Source: Vibrio lentus
GTDB taxonomy: Bacteria > Pseudomonadota > Gammaproteobacteria > Enterobacterales > Vibrionaceae
Assembly (NCBI RefSeq): GCF_030409755.1
Contig: NZ_JAUFQE010000002.1
Coordinates: 3,162,001-3,226,000, forward strand
Direction: 5' to 3'
DNA length: 64,000 bases
Shown: positions 29,650 to 38,136 of the stretch, piece after piece
How positions within the stretch are numbered: the stretch's first letter is position 1
Layout: each line of letters begins with the position of its first letter
Notes under the pieces: model-generated
Seen by the model: the letters and a program-made list of their open reading frames with translations, nothing else
Told to the model about the DNA's origin: nothing
Database searches by the model: none
Translations under genes and position numbers: made by a program

Positions 29650-29677
29650 TTGAAGTTTTAATCTCAACCCTTACAAT
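29650..29677 (+). promoter_or_regulatory. Promoter of the riboswitch-permease transcript
   Basis: TTGAAG at 29650-29655 and TACAAT at 29672-29677 with a 16-base spacer predict a start near 29684, about ten bases before the riboswitch. The assignment is by eye. Confidence 0.6.
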
Positions 29678-29679
29678 CC

Positions 29680-29695
29680 GCGCAAACGATTAAAT
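29680..29695 (+). promoter_or_regulatory. Probable PurR operator
   Basis: GCGCAAACGATTAAAT matches the PurR box consensus ACGCAAACGTTTTCGT at 11 of 16 positions, including the whole GCAAACG core. It overlaps the predicted transcription start, a good place for repression. The right half is poor, so binding is not certain. Confidence 0.5.
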
Positions 29696-29761
29696 GCTGT
29701 ATATATCTAGTGATATGGACTAGATGTTTCTACTACCGAGCCTACCTTGGTGACTACAGTT
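29695..29761 (+). promoter_or_regulatory. Purine riboswitch, guanine type
   Basis: All core elements are visible. P1 is CTGTA (29697-29701) with TACAG (29755-29759). P2 is TCTAGT with ACTAGA, and its loop is GATATGG. The junction is GTTTCTAC. P3 is ACCGAG with CTTGGT. The final junction is TGACTAC. The C in GACTAC corresponds to position 74 and predicts guanine or hypoxanthine rather than adenine as ligand. It lies 74 bases upstream of the purine permease start. Confidence 0.92.
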
Positions 29762-29834
29762 TTTAGTGTAGAGACCCCTCTATTCTCACAGCATTTGAAT
29801 CTCAAATTTCTTAATTTATTACATAGGTTTTGTT

Positions 29835-31205
29835 GTGAATACCGACTCCACCCTGAAAGCCCAGAAAACGTCTGGCTCGCTTGACACCCTGTTCAAACTC
29901 TCAGAGAGAAAGACCACGATCAGCACTGAGCTATACGCAGGTTTTATCACCTTCTTAGCGATGAGTTATATCTTGGCGGTTAACCCAGCAATTTTGGGTG
30001 GTGTCCCGGGAATGGACAAAGGAGCTGTATTTACGGCAACCGCTCTTTCTGCGGCTATCGCAACGCTTATCATGGGCATTTGGGGTAACTATCCAGTGAT
30101 GCTAGCACCTGGCATGAGCATGAACGGCTTCTTCAAAGGCTTACTGTTAAGTGGTTCGGTCGCAGTACTTTGGAATGAAGCGTTATTCGGCATCTTCCTA
30201 TCGGGTATCCTTTATCTTGCTTTCTCATTGACTAATATTCGTAAGTCGATGATTGAATCTATTCCTGAAGATTTGAAGCTGGCGATTACTGTATCTCTCG
30301 GCTTATTCATTGCTTTCCTAGGCCTAAAGAATGCGGGCATCATCGTGTCTAACCCGTTCGTATTGGTTGGCTTAGGTGACATCTCCGATCCACAAGTGGT
30401 TATCGCTTATGTGAGTATCTTCATCGCACTGGGCTGTATGGTTCGTGACATTAAGCTGGCAACGTTTATCTCGTTTGTTTCGGCGATTGCATTGACGATT
30501 TTGGCTGATGTGTTCTTAGGTACATCAAACGCACCAATCCCAGACCAATTCATTTCTATGCCACCAAGCATGGCGGGCAGCTTCGGCGCGATCTTTGATT
30601 TCTCAGCTTTCACCCCTGAGAAAATGTTCGATCTATTGTTCATCGTCCTTATTTTTCTGATTGTCGACTTCTTCGACGGCTTAAGCACGATTGTTGGTGT
30701 AGGTCGTGATGCGGGTATCATCGACAAAGACGGTAAGGTGCCAAACGCAAAATCGGCGCTAGTGGCTGATGCGGGCGGTACGGTGATTGGTTCTATTTTA
30801 GGTACTACATCGATTACCGCTTTCTCTGAGTCGGGTATTGCTTCTTCTCAAGGTGCGAAAACGGGCTTGGCAGCAGTCATGGTGGCTGGCTTATTCCTAA
30901 TTTCGCTCTTCCTATACCCAATCTTCTCTATCTTCTCGGCGGCAATGGTTGCGCCGGCGATGGTCGTGGTAGGTATCTACATGGTTGGCCGTCTTGGTCA
31001 GATTAACTGGGAAAAGAAAGAGTCACGCATTGCAGCTTTCTTCACCATCATGTTCACCGTTTTAAGCTTCTCACCAGCAAACGGCATGGCGATGGGCTTC
31101 ATCAGCTACGCATTTACTATGGTTGTGGCAGGTAAGCGCAAAGAAGTTCACCCTCTTATCTACGGCCTGTGTGTGGTGTTCTTAACTTATCTGATTCTGC
31201 TATAA
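29835..31205 (+). CDS. NCS2-family purine permease (AzgA-like)
   Basis: Proton-coupled uptake of hypoxanthine, guanine or adenine is the usual activity of this family. The 456-residue product has about 12-14 hydrophobic segments. Family motifs are visible: ELYAGFITFLAMSYILAVNP near residue 40, PGMSMNGFF near 95, and FFDGLSTIVGVG and LGTTSITAFSESGIA in the second half. The start is GTG 29835. The guanine-type riboswitch upstream supports guanine/hypoxanthine as substrate. Closest E. coli relatives are PurP, YjcD and YgfQ; I do not choose among them. Confidence 0.92.
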   Translation: MNTDSTLKAQKTSGSLDTLFKLSERKTTISTELYAGFITFLAMSYILAVNPAILGGVPGMDKGAVFTATALSAAIATLIMGIWGNYPVMLAPGMSMNGFFKGLLLSGSVAVLWNEALFGIFLSGILYLAFSLTNIRKSMIESIPEDLKLAITVSLGLFIAFLGLKNAGIIVSNPFVLVGLGDISDPQVVIAYVSIFIALGCMVRDIKLATFISFVSAIALTILADVFLGTSNAPIPDQFISMPPSMAGSFGAIFDFSAFTPEKMFDLLFIVLIFLIVDFFDGLSTIVGVGRDAGIIDKDGKVPNAKSALVADAGGTVIGSILGTTSITAFSESGIASSQGAKTGLAAVMVAGLFLISLFLYPIFSIFSAAMVAPAMVVVGIYMVGRLGQINWEKKESRIAAFFTIMFTVLSFSPANGMAMGFISYAFTMVVAGKRKEVHPLIYGLCVVFLTYLILL

Positions 31206-31243
31206 GCTTGATTAGTGGATTAAGTAGTCAGTAAGTAAAAGAC

Positions 31244-31278
31244 AGATGGCTCTGCAGTGATTGTGGGGCCATTTTTGT
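31244..31278 (+). terminator. Terminator after the purine permease
   Basis: ATGGC at 31246-31250 pairs with GCCAT at 31267-31271, with further wobble pairs inside, and is followed by TTTTTGT. It lies 40 bases after the permease stop codon. Confidence 0.7.
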
Positions 31279-31396
31279 CTCTGTTGCTTGGTTGGCTCAC
31301 GTTTAATTGATGGCGCTATCTTAAACTTGAGAGTGCGCGACTTATATTGATGCATGCTATTGTAGAGATTGGATTAATTATTTTTGAAGAGTGACT

Positions 31397-31822
31397 ATGC
31401 CTTCTCACTTACCTAAGTCTTTTAGTAAGCCTTTCCTTAAGGTTTTCCACATTCTTGAAGCCGTTCTATTGGTGGCGATCACACTGGCGACACTGTTTGC
31501 CATGATGGAAGAGTTTATGCACGTCTTTGCGGAACGTCGAGTGCAACTGACCGACATTCTTTTGATGTTCATTTACTTGGAAGTATTGGCGATGGTTCAG
31601 CAGTTCGTGATGAACGGTAAGATCCCGGTACGATACCCGATCTACATTGCGATGATGGCGATTGCTCGTTACATCACCTTAGGTATGAAAGAGTTAGATG
31701 CAGTACTTATCGTTTGGTTGTCTGTTGCTGCATTTATCTTAGCTGCAGCCACACTGCTGATTCGAGTAGGGCATCATTACTGGCCATATGTCGATCTTCG
31801 AACTAAGCAGCCGGATGAGTAA
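31397..31822 (+). CDS. psiE: PsiE family membrane protein
   Basis: Small inner-membrane protein (141 residues from ATG 31397; a GTG two codons earlier is less likely) with four hydrophobic segments and the conserved VRYPIYIAMMAIARYI stretch. The E. coli homologue is induced by phosphate starvation and repressed by cAMP-CRP. Its function is unknown, and no Pho box could be seen here. It is a single gene between two terminators. Confidence 0.88.
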   Translation: MPSHLPKSFSKPFLKVFHILEAVLLVAITLATLFAMMEEFMHVFAERRVQLTDILLMFIYLEVLAMVQQFVMNGKIPVRYPIYIAMMAIARYITLGMKELDAVLIVWLSVAAFILAAATLLIRVGHHYWPYVDLRTKQPDE

Positions 31823-31846
31823 CTCAATCAGGTAATAAGCTATTAA

Positions 31847-31875
31847 GAGCCCAGCCATGTTGCTGGGTTTTTTAT
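31847..31875 (+). terminator. Terminator after psiE
   Basis: CCCAGC (31850-31855) pairs with GCTGGG (31862-31867) and is followed by TTTTTT. It is 28 bases after the stop codon. Confidence 0.92.
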
Positions 31876-32035
31876 TCTTCAAATTTGAGTTAATTAGACT
31901 CTAATGTGTCTTTTGTTGTGTGAGAGATTAAGTGTCAATATGACTATTAATGTTGTTTTTTCCTTGCTGAATAAGGGTTTGAGTCTTGGCATGAATGTTG
32001 ATTGGTAAGTATTAGACTCATATAAGGAACACGCT

Positions 32036-32668
32036 ATGCATTTTGAAAGCACTCATTATAAACCTGAAATTTTCTCCGAAAAGGTTGCACTTCTTGTTAC
32101 TCGACTTCTCAAAAAAACACTTAACTTGTTTTATGGAAAACACTTAGCCAAACGAGCGATGTTGTTGGAAACCATAGCTGCTGTGCCGGGTATGGTGGCA
32201 GGAGTGTTCAATCACCTCAAAGCTCTGCGCCGCATGAAAGATGACGGTGGCTGGATCAAAGAGCTATTGGACGAAGCAGATAATGAACGGATGCATTTGA
32301 TGATTTTCCTTACTGTTACTAAGCCGTCCATTATAGAACGTATTTTAGTGATGTTATTACAGTTCATCTTTCTACTTATCTATGGCGTGATCTATTTAGT
32401 CTCATCTAAAACGGCACATAGGATCGTTGGTTATTTTGAAGAGGAAGCTTGTAATAGTTATTCAGAATATATCTCGAAAATTCAAGATGGCACGTTGCCC
32501 AATCATCCTGCGCCTGAGATTGCGATTAAATACTATCGTTTACCCGAGAATGCCATGTTTTTGGATGTGCTTTTCTGCATAAGAGAAGATGAAGCTAAAC
32601 ATAGAGACAAGAACCACGACATTGCCAATCTCTATAAAACCCAGGACTTACCCGATCACCAGTGCTAA
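32036..32668 (+). CDS. aox: Alternative oxidase (cyanide-insensitive quinol oxidase)
   Basis: Di-iron enzyme that passes electrons from ubiquinol to oxygen without pumping protons. The 210-residue product keeps all ligand motifs: LETIA (Glu45), NERMH (Glu84, His87), FEEEA (around Glu136) and REDEAKH (Glu186, His189). A membrane-attached helical pair lies between, at about 103-125. It lacks the long N-terminal extension of plant enzymes, as bacterial ones do. AAGGA at 32024-32028 sets the start. In Vibrio fischeri the homologue is induced by nitric oxide through NsrR; I could not find a clear NsrR site here. Confidence 0.95.
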   Translation: MHFESTHYKPEIFSEKVALLVTRLLKKTLNLFYGKHLAKRAMLLETIAAVPGMVAGVFNHLKALRRMKDDGGWIKELLDEADNERMHLMIFLTVTKPSIIERILVMLLQFIFLLIYGVIYLVSSKTAHRIVGYFEEEACNSYSEYISKIQDGTLPNHPAPEIAIKYYRLPENAMFLDVLFCIREDEAKHRDKNHDIANLYKTQDLPDHQC

Positions 32669-33136
32669 TCATCAAAAGACCGATTTATGATAAATAAAGC
32701 TCAGCAACCAGAAAATAAAGTCGTCTTCATTGCCTTCAAACTCTGGGGTGTGGTTGAGCTTTTCTATGGACCCGAGAAATACGGTCTTACCTGATGGTGA
32801 GCGCTTTTGGGTGCGTATGATGAGTAAATTTTTTGAGATCAAAGTCTTATAAATTAAGCTCTGTGGCATAGCAGAGCTTTAATAAAAGCTAACCGAACAA
32901 AAAAACATCAATTTTTTCAAATAAAGCTTTACAACCCGGCCCAGATCACCAAGAATGGCGTCGCTCTGTTTTCAGAGTTATTAAATGAAACATCAGTTGT
33001 AAAGTAAAACCCTTAGTATTGCTTCATTGTTATTCTCAGTGTTTCCCTTGGCTTCATAGATACATTAAATAATTCAAGCTTTCAGCGCATCGCACTTTTG
33101 GCGATTAATTTTTTATTTTTATATAAGGGACACATC
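32669..33136. other. Gap between aox and the cold-shock gene, including a long 5' leader
   Basis: 468 bases. A hairpin AAGCTCTG-CAGAGCTT at 32856-32879 is a possible terminator, though the T run after it is poor. The 150 bases before the cold-shock start are probably its untranslated leader, as is typical for cspA-type genes. I do not see a clear cold-box. A 65-codon minus frame at 32672-32869 has no support. Confidence 0.5.
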
Positions 33137-33349
33137 ATGTCTAACAAAACAAACGGCGTAGTAAAATGGTTTAACGAAGAGAAAGGTTTCGGTTTCCTAA
33201 CTCAAGACAACGGCGGCGCTGACGTATTCGTACACTTCCGTGCAATCGCTTCTGAAGGTTTCAAGACTCTTAAAGAAGGCCAACAAGTGTCTTTCGAAGT
33301 AGAGCAAGGCCAAAAAGGTCTTCAAGCTGCAAACGTTGTAGCTCTATAA
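33137..33349 (+). CDS. Cold-shock protein, CspA family
   Basis: Single-domain RNA/DNA chaperone of 70 residues. Start ATG 33137 follows AAGGGA at 33125-33130; the open frame extends 13 codons upstream but is ignored. RNP1 is KGFGFLTQ and RNP2 is VFVHF. The sequence [19 protein letters not shown] is typical of Vibrio CspA/CspE-like paralogues, and I do not assign a specific one. It is a single gene with its own leader and terminator. Confidence 0.95.
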   Translation: MSNKTNGVVKWFNEEKGFGFLTQDNGGADVFVHFRAIASEGFKTLKEGQQVSFEVEQGQKGLQAANVVAL

Positions 33350-33360
33350 GATTTTAAGTC

Positions 33361-33396
33361 GACGCAGGTTGCATTAGCAACTTGCGTCACTTTCTC
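33361..33396 (+). terminator. Terminator of the cold-shock gene
   Basis: A 12-bp stem (one G-T pair) around ATTA, 12 bases after the stop codon. The following ACTTTCTCCCTT is only moderately T-rich. Confidence 0.65.
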
Positions 33397-33559
33397 CCTT
33401 AAATCTTTCCCCTCAGTTCCACCTGTAATATCCCCTCAAAATATTCTAAAATCCTTTGTTACATCCGCTTCTCTGTTTTATCTATAGCTGTATCTATCTC
33501 TTGCTCCAAACAAACCTCTTGCGTAACAACTTACTCATCCTGATTGGCATTATTGTATC

Positions 33560-33594
33560 CATAAAAAAAGCCCCTAAAACTAGGAGCTTGTCTT
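33560..33594 (-). terminator. Terminator of yicC
   Basis: AAGCCCCT pairs with AGGAGCTT (one mismatch) around AAAACT. Read on the minus strand it is followed by seven T. It lies about 60 bases after the yicC stop codon. Confidence 0.8.
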
Positions 33595-33650
33595 TAAGTT
33601 AATCAACACTGATTCAGCTAATGGCTATTCAGCGTGCTACTGACAAACTG

Positions 33651-34517
33651 TTATTCAATGTTCTGAATTTGCTCACGCATCTGTTCGATAAGAACTTTAA
33701 GCTCTACGCCTGATGCAGTGATGTCTGTGCTGATCGACTTAGATGCTAGCGTGTTTGATTCACGGTTGAATTCTTGCATCATGAAGTCAAGTTTACGGCC
33801 ACAAGCGCCACCTTTCTTCAAGACTACATTCGCTTCTTTCACATGAGAGTCTAGGCGGTCTAGTTCTTCTGCTACGTCTGACTTCTGAGCCAGTAGGATA
33901 AGTTCTTGCTCAACACGAGAACCTTCAAGTTCAATTTTAGCATCTTCAAATTTGGTAAGAAGACGCTCACGTTGCCATTCTAAGATCTCAGGCATGCGTG
34001 CACGAACTTTAACTACTTCTTCAGTGATCGCATCTAAACGCTGAACGATTAGCGCTTTCATGTTTTCGCCTTCACGAGCACGAGCGTCAATGAACTCTGC
34101 GATTGCATCGTTGAATGCTTCAAGTAAATCTTTGTTGATGGCATCCATATCTTGCTCTGGCGTTTCCATCACGCCAGGCCAGTTCATGACTTGGAATGGG
34201 TTCAGACGGCTGTCTTCTCCTGTCATGGTCATAACTTGGTTAGCGGCATTGATCACTTGCTGAGCCAAACCTTCGTTAATGCTTAGCTCGCCTTTCGCGG
34301 CTGGGTTTGCTTCGAAGCGTAGGTTACATTCAACCTTGCCGCGAGCTAGACGTTTACGGAAACGCTCACGTAGGATTGGTTCTAAACCACGGAACTGTTC
34401 AGGCATACGGAAGTAAGTTTCTAGGTAGCGTTGGTTTACACTACGGATTTCCCATACTGCTGTACCCCAATCGCCTTTTACTTCTTTGCGTGCGTACGCG
34501 GTCATACTATAAATCAT
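33651..34517 (-). CDS. yicC: YicC family protein (endoribonuclease family)
   Basis: The 288-residue product matches E. coli YicC along its length: MIYSMTAYARKEVKGDWG at the start, RSVNQRYLETYFRMPEQFR, and C-terminal FMMQEFNRESNTLASKS and EQMREQIQNIE. Members have recently been shown to act as endoribonucleases. The start is ATG 34517 with AGGA ten bases away; the frame is open 15 codons further. It is divergent from rph, as in E. coli. Confidence 0.94.
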   Translation of the reverse strand: MIYSMTAYARKEVKGDWGTAVWEIRSVNQRYLETYFRMPEQFRGLEPILRERFRKRLARGKVECNLRFEANPAAKGELSINEGLAQQVINAANQVMTMTGEDSRLNPFQVMNWPGVMETPEQDMDAINKDLLEAFNDAIAEFIDARAREGENMKALIVQRLDAITEEVVKVRARMPEILEWQRERLLTKFEDAKIELEGSRVEQELILLAQKSDVAEELDRLDSHVKEANVVLKKGGACGRKLDFMMQEFNRESNTLASKSISTDITASGVELKVLIEQMREQIQNIE

Positions 34518-34765
34518 CGAATTTTCCTGTCTTTTATCATTCTGAAAATAACGCGCACGCATAGTATCACGATATGGTGTGCTCCCGAAGCTTGTGGCTT
34601 TTCACTATAAATAGCCTTTCATGATAAATAGCTTTGAACGGTAAATAGATTTGAAAGATAAACTGCTATATAATCTTGCCCCAATCAAAACTGTCTCACC
34701 CCTTTCTTAGGTGATGCACTCTTTCGATAGTAAATCACTTCAGACTGTTAATAAGGTAGATACCA

Positions 34766-35482
34766 ATGCGTCCAAATGACCGCGCTGTAGATCAAATTCG
34801 TCCAATTAAAATTACTCGTAACTACACAGCTTATGCTGAAGGTTCTGTATTAGTTGAGTTCGGCAACACTAAAGTTCTATGTAATGCGACGGTAGAAGAA
34901 AACGTACCGCGTTGGTTAAAAGGCCAAGGAAAGGGTTGGGTAACGGCTGAATACGGCATGCTTCCACGTGCAACGCACACTCGTAACCGTCGTGAAGCGG
35001 CGAGCGGTAAGCAAGGTGGTCGTACGATGGAAATCCAACGTCTGATCGCGCGTAGCCTACGTGCTGTTGTTGATCTTAAAGTAATGGGTGAAATCATGAT
35101 CACTGTCGATTGTGATGTTATCCAAGCAGACGGCGGTACTCGTACTGCTTCTATTTCAGGTGCAAGCGTTGCAATGGCGGATGCTATCAACAGCCTACTA
35201 GCAAGCGGTAAACTGAAAAAGAACCCGATGAAAGGCCATGTAGCGGCAGTTTCAGTGGGCATCGTGGGTGCACAAGCACTGTGTGACCTTGAGTACGTTG
35301 AAGACTCAGCAGCAGATACCGATATGAACGTTGTAATGACGGAAGACGGTAAGATGATTGAGATTCAGGGCACCGCAGAAGGCGAACCGTTCAGCCACGA
35401 AGAGCTGATGCAGCTTTTAGCTCTGGCGAATAAGGGCATTACCGATATCGTCGAAGCGCAGAAAGCTGCGTTGGCCGATTAG
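34766..35482 (+). CDS. rph: Ribonuclease PH
   Basis: Phosphate-dependent 3'-5' exoribonuclease that trims tRNA 3' ends, 238 residues. It starts [20 protein letters not shown] and has the catalytic region [20 protein letters not shown] near residue 120. It is a full-length frame, unlike the frameshifted E. coli K-12 allele. It precedes pyrE, with an attenuator-like hairpin immediately after its stop. Confidence 0.97.
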   Translation: MRPNDRAVDQIRPIKITRNYTAYAEGSVLVEFGNTKVLCNATVEENVPRWLKGQGKGWVTAEYGMLPRATHTRNRREAASGKQGGRTMEIQRLIARSLRAVVDLKVMGEIMITVDCDVIQADGGTRTASISGASVAMADAINSLLASGKLKKNPMKGHVAAVSVGIVGAQALCDLEYVEDSAADTDMNVVMTEDGKMIEIQGTAEGEPFSHEELMQLLALANKGITDIVEAQKAALAD

Positions 35483-35488
35483 TTTCTA

Positions 35489-35519
35489 GATAGCTCCCAA
35501 TTTGGGGGCTATTTTTTTG
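35489..35519 (+). terminator. rph-pyrE intercistronic attenuator-like hairpin
   Basis: ATAGCTCCC (35490-35498) pairs with GGGGGCTAT (35504-35512), then TTTTTTT. It starts only eight bases after the rph stop codon, the layout of the UTP-sensed pyrE attenuator of E. coli, where ribosomes finishing rph prevent hairpin formation. Confidence 0.85.
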
Positions 35520-35587
35520 TCTGTAAAACTCGAAAGGGTAGTGCAGAGCGTAAGTTAAGTTTTATTGAATAAACGTAGAGGAAAAAC

Positions 35588-36229
35588 ATGAAAGCATATC
35601 AACGTGAATTTATTGAATTTGCACTAGAGAAAGAAGTACTTAAGTTTGGTGAGTTTACTTTAAAGTCTGGCCGTAAGAGCCCTTACTTCTTCAATGCTGG
35701 ATTGTTTAATACAGGTCGTGATCTAGCGCGTTTAGGTCGCTTCTACGCAGCAGCCTTGGCAGATTCAGGTATTGAGTTCGATGTACTATTTGGCCCTGCA
35801 TACAAAGGTATCCCAATCGCAACAACAACAGCGGTTGCACTAGCGGATCACCACGATGTGGACACGCCTTACTGTTTCAACCGTAAAGAAGCGAAGAACC
35901 ACGGTGAAGGTGGCAACCTAGTGGGTAGCGAACTTGAAGGCCGCATCATGTTAGTTGATGACGTGATCACTGCAGGTACTGCGATCCGTGAATCGATGGA
36001 AATCATCCAAGCAAACGGCGCTGACTTAGCGGGTGTTCTTGTAGCAATTGACCGCCAAGAGAAGGGCAAAGGTGAGTTGTCTGCGATTCAAGAAGTAGAG
36101 CGTGACTTCGGTTGTGCGATTATCTCAATCGTTAGCCTGACTGACCTGGTGACTTTCCTTGAAGAGAAAGGCACCGACGCAGCACACCTAGAGTCAGTAA
36201 AAGCGTACCGCGCTCAATATGGTATCTAA
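35588..36229 (+). CDS. pyrE: Orotate phosphoribosyltransferase
   Basis: Converts orotate and PRPP to orotidine monophosphate in pyrimidine synthesis. The 213-residue product has the PRPP motif [13 protein letters not shown] near residue 120 and the flexible catalytic loop [13 protein letters not shown] near 97-109. Transcription probably comes from upstream of rph through the attenuator. Confidence 0.97.
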   Translation: MKAYQREFIEFALEKEVLKFGEFTLKSGRKSPYFFNAGLFNTGRDLARLGRFYAAALADSGIEFDVLFGPAYKGIPIATTTAVALADHHDVDTPYCFNRKEAKNHGEGGNLVGSELEGRIMLVDDVITAGTAIRESMEIIQANGADLAGVLVAIDRQEKGKGELSAIQEVERDFGCAIISIVSLTDLVTFLEEKGTDAAHLESVKAYRAQYGI

Positions 36230-36285
36230 TGCCTGAAGTTCTGAACCTGATGGTTTAGATCCCTAGGTTTAGAATTTCAAAAACA

Positions 36286-36326
36286 GAAAGGCCCGAAAGA
36301 TGAAATTCTTTCGGGCCTTTTTTGCT
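36286..36326. terminator. Terminator after pyrE
   Basis: A 14-bp perfect stem, AAAGGCCCGAAAGA (36287-36300) with TCTTTCGGGCCTTT (36307-36320), followed by TTT. It lies between the convergent pyrE and lpxL genes. Confidence 0.95.
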
Positions 36327-36405
36327 TTTTTATTGAGGTGAGCTGCTGTCTTATCTGAAGATAGGCGCTCTATTTGTAACGGCTACTCTATTTATAACGG
36401 CTACT

Positions 36406-37392
36406 TTATTTGTAACGAATGCCGCGTTCAACTTCTGGATCTTCCATAGTTTTGAAGCGTTTGTGCAGCCACATCCATTGCTCTGGCGCTCGTAAGATGA
36501 TCTTCTCAAGGTAGCTGTTCATGTAGGCCGCGGCCGCTTTCTCATCTTTCTGCGGATAGTTTTCTTCGATTGACTCATCAGCCATAATCACATACTTACC
36601 ATCGGCATTTCTAAAGCCTGAACCCGGAACAAGTGCACATCGGCTAGTGTATGCCAGAATACTAGTGCCTGTTGTGGTACACGCATCTTCTACTGCGAAG
36701 AAAGGTACAAACACCGACTTGTTACGGCCGTAATCATGATCCGGCAGGTAAAAAAGGATCTCACCCTGACGCAGGATTCGAATCATACGCTTCACGTCTT
36801 TACGGTGGATTAGACGGTTGCCGTTTTGAGTACGACCACGGTATTGAATGAATTCATAAGCTGGATTGTTGTGCGGGCGATAAACACCTAAACCTGAAAT
36901 ACCAAGTACCGCCATTGCTCGTGCGGTGATCTCTAGGTTCAAGGCATGTACACAACATAGAAGAACGCCTTTACCGTTGGCTTTGTGTGTACGTAGCGTT
37001 TGGGTATCTTTATCCACTAGGATTCTTTTGAAACGCCACGTCGGCCAAAACCAGGTAATACCGGTTTCGATCAGCGCCATACCAGTATTCTTAAAGTTTT
37101 CACTGACCATAGCCGCGACTTCGTCTGCAGGCTTATCTGGGAAGGCAAGTTCCAAGTTACGTGTTGCCACAGCGACACGCTTTTTGCCATAACGAGCGCC
37201 AAGAGAACCTAATGAACGGCCTAACAGCAGTAATACACGGTAAGGTAGAACGTTAACGAGAAACGCCAGTAACCCAAAACCGAACCAAACTCCCCAATGT
37301 TTAGGGTGGAGCAAAGCCAAGGTAAAAGGTGGCTTAGTAAGAACGTGTTGTGCGGTGCTGTTTTCCGGAGATGTTTTCGTCGTCATAACCAT
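36406..37392 (-). CDS. lpxL: Lipid A late acyltransferase, LpxL type
   Basis: Transfers a secondary acyl chain onto Kdo2-lipid IVA. The 328-residue product (from ATG 37392; other starts are within three codons) has an N-terminal membrane anchor (about 33-58) and the H-x4-E catalytic pair His149/Glu154 (VHALNLE). V. cholerae has two such genes between pyrE and slmA; only one is present here. Chain specificity cannot be read from the sequence. Confidence 0.9.
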   Translation of the reverse strand: MVMTTKTSPENSTAQHVLTKPPFTLALLHPKHWGVWFGFGLLAFLVNVLPYRVLLLLGRSLGSLGARYGKKRVAVATRNLELAFPDKPADEVAAMVSENFKNTGMALIETGITWFWPTWRFKRILVDKDTQTLRTHKANGKGVLLCCVHALNLEITARAMAVLGISGLGVYRPHNNPAYEFIQYRGRTQNGNRLIHRKDVKRMIRILRQGEILFYLPDHDYGRNKSVFVPFFAVEDACTTTGTSILAYTSRCALVPGSGFRNADGKYVIMADESIEENYPQKDEKAAAAYMNSYLEKIILRAPEQWMWLHKRFKTMEDPEVERGIRYK

Positions 37393-37407
37393 CACTTAAG
37401 GTTGGGT

Positions 37408-37998
37408 TTACTTAATTTGAGCGCTCAGTAGTGCCCAGTAAGCATCAAAATTTTCGGTTGGTTGATATTTGAAATCAGAGCGAACAAACCGATTCAGACT
37501 GCCTTCAACCTGACCGAGCAGTTGAGCCGCTAAGATTTTTTCGTCAACCGGGAACGATTTGCCTTCACGAAGTTTTCTTTCACGCAGGATTTGACGAAGC
37601 TGAGTTTCAATACGCTCAAAAAGCTGATTGATTCGTTCACGCAGGCGCTCATTTTCAAACATTAGAGCATGACCCGATAAAATACGAGTCAATCCAGGGT
37701 TACGCTCAGAAAAGACCAAAATAAGCTGCATGACTAAGCGGATACGCTCAAGTGTGTCTTTCTCTTCATCTAGAATGCGGTTGATTCGAGACATCAACGC
37801 TTCTTCAATGAACTCGATTAGGCCTTCAAACATGCGTGCTTTGCTTGGGAAGTGGCGGTAGAGCGCCGCTTCAGATACGCCGACTTGCTTGGCCAACTTT
37901 ACCGTTGTGATACGAGAAGCACCTTCGGTCGATTCCAACATTTGTGCCAGTGCTTGCAGGATTTCTTCACGACGGTTTGATTTTCGAGTACCAGCCAT
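37408..37998 (-). CDS. slmA: Nucleoid occlusion factor SlmA
   Basis: TetR-fold DNA-binding protein that blocks FtsZ assembly over the chromosome. It is 196 residues, with the HTH at about 28-50 ([20 protein letters not shown]) and the FtsZ-binding region in the C-terminal helices. It lies 15 bases before lpxL on the minus strand, so the two may be co-transcribed. Confidence 0.95.
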   Translation of the reverse strand: MAGTRKSNRREEILQALAQMLESTEGASRITTVKLAKQVGVSEAALYRHFPSKARMFEGLIEFIEEALMSRINRILDEEKDTLERIRLVMQLILVFSERNPGLTRILSGHALMFENERLRERINQLFERIETQLRQILRERKLREGKSFPVDEKILAAQLLGQVEGSLNRFVRSDFKYQPTENFDAYWALLSAQIK

Positions 37999-38136
37999 CT
38001 ATTTACTTCCTTTCCTAAAGATGAGGATTGAGTGAAGCAGGATTATAAACACCATTCAATTCTGTTCCTAGTTTTGTAAGACCTAGGTCAACAGAATCGA
38101 GAGGTGTCAGCACATTGTCAGCGCGAAATCGTGTAT

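Larger units (their letters stand above)
33350..33650. other. Gap between the cold-shock gene and yicC
   Basis: 301 bases between convergent genes. The left end has a hairpin GACGCAGGTTGC / GCAACTTGCGTC (33361-33388, one wobble) followed by a weak T-rich stretch, probably the cold-shock terminator. The right end holds the yicC terminator. Between them I see nothing. Confidence 0.6.

Noticed and set aside
32672..32869. Minus-strand open frame of 65 codons between aox and the cold-shock gene
   Set aside because: It has no family resemblance, no convincing ribosome site, and starts on the arm of a probable terminator hairpin.
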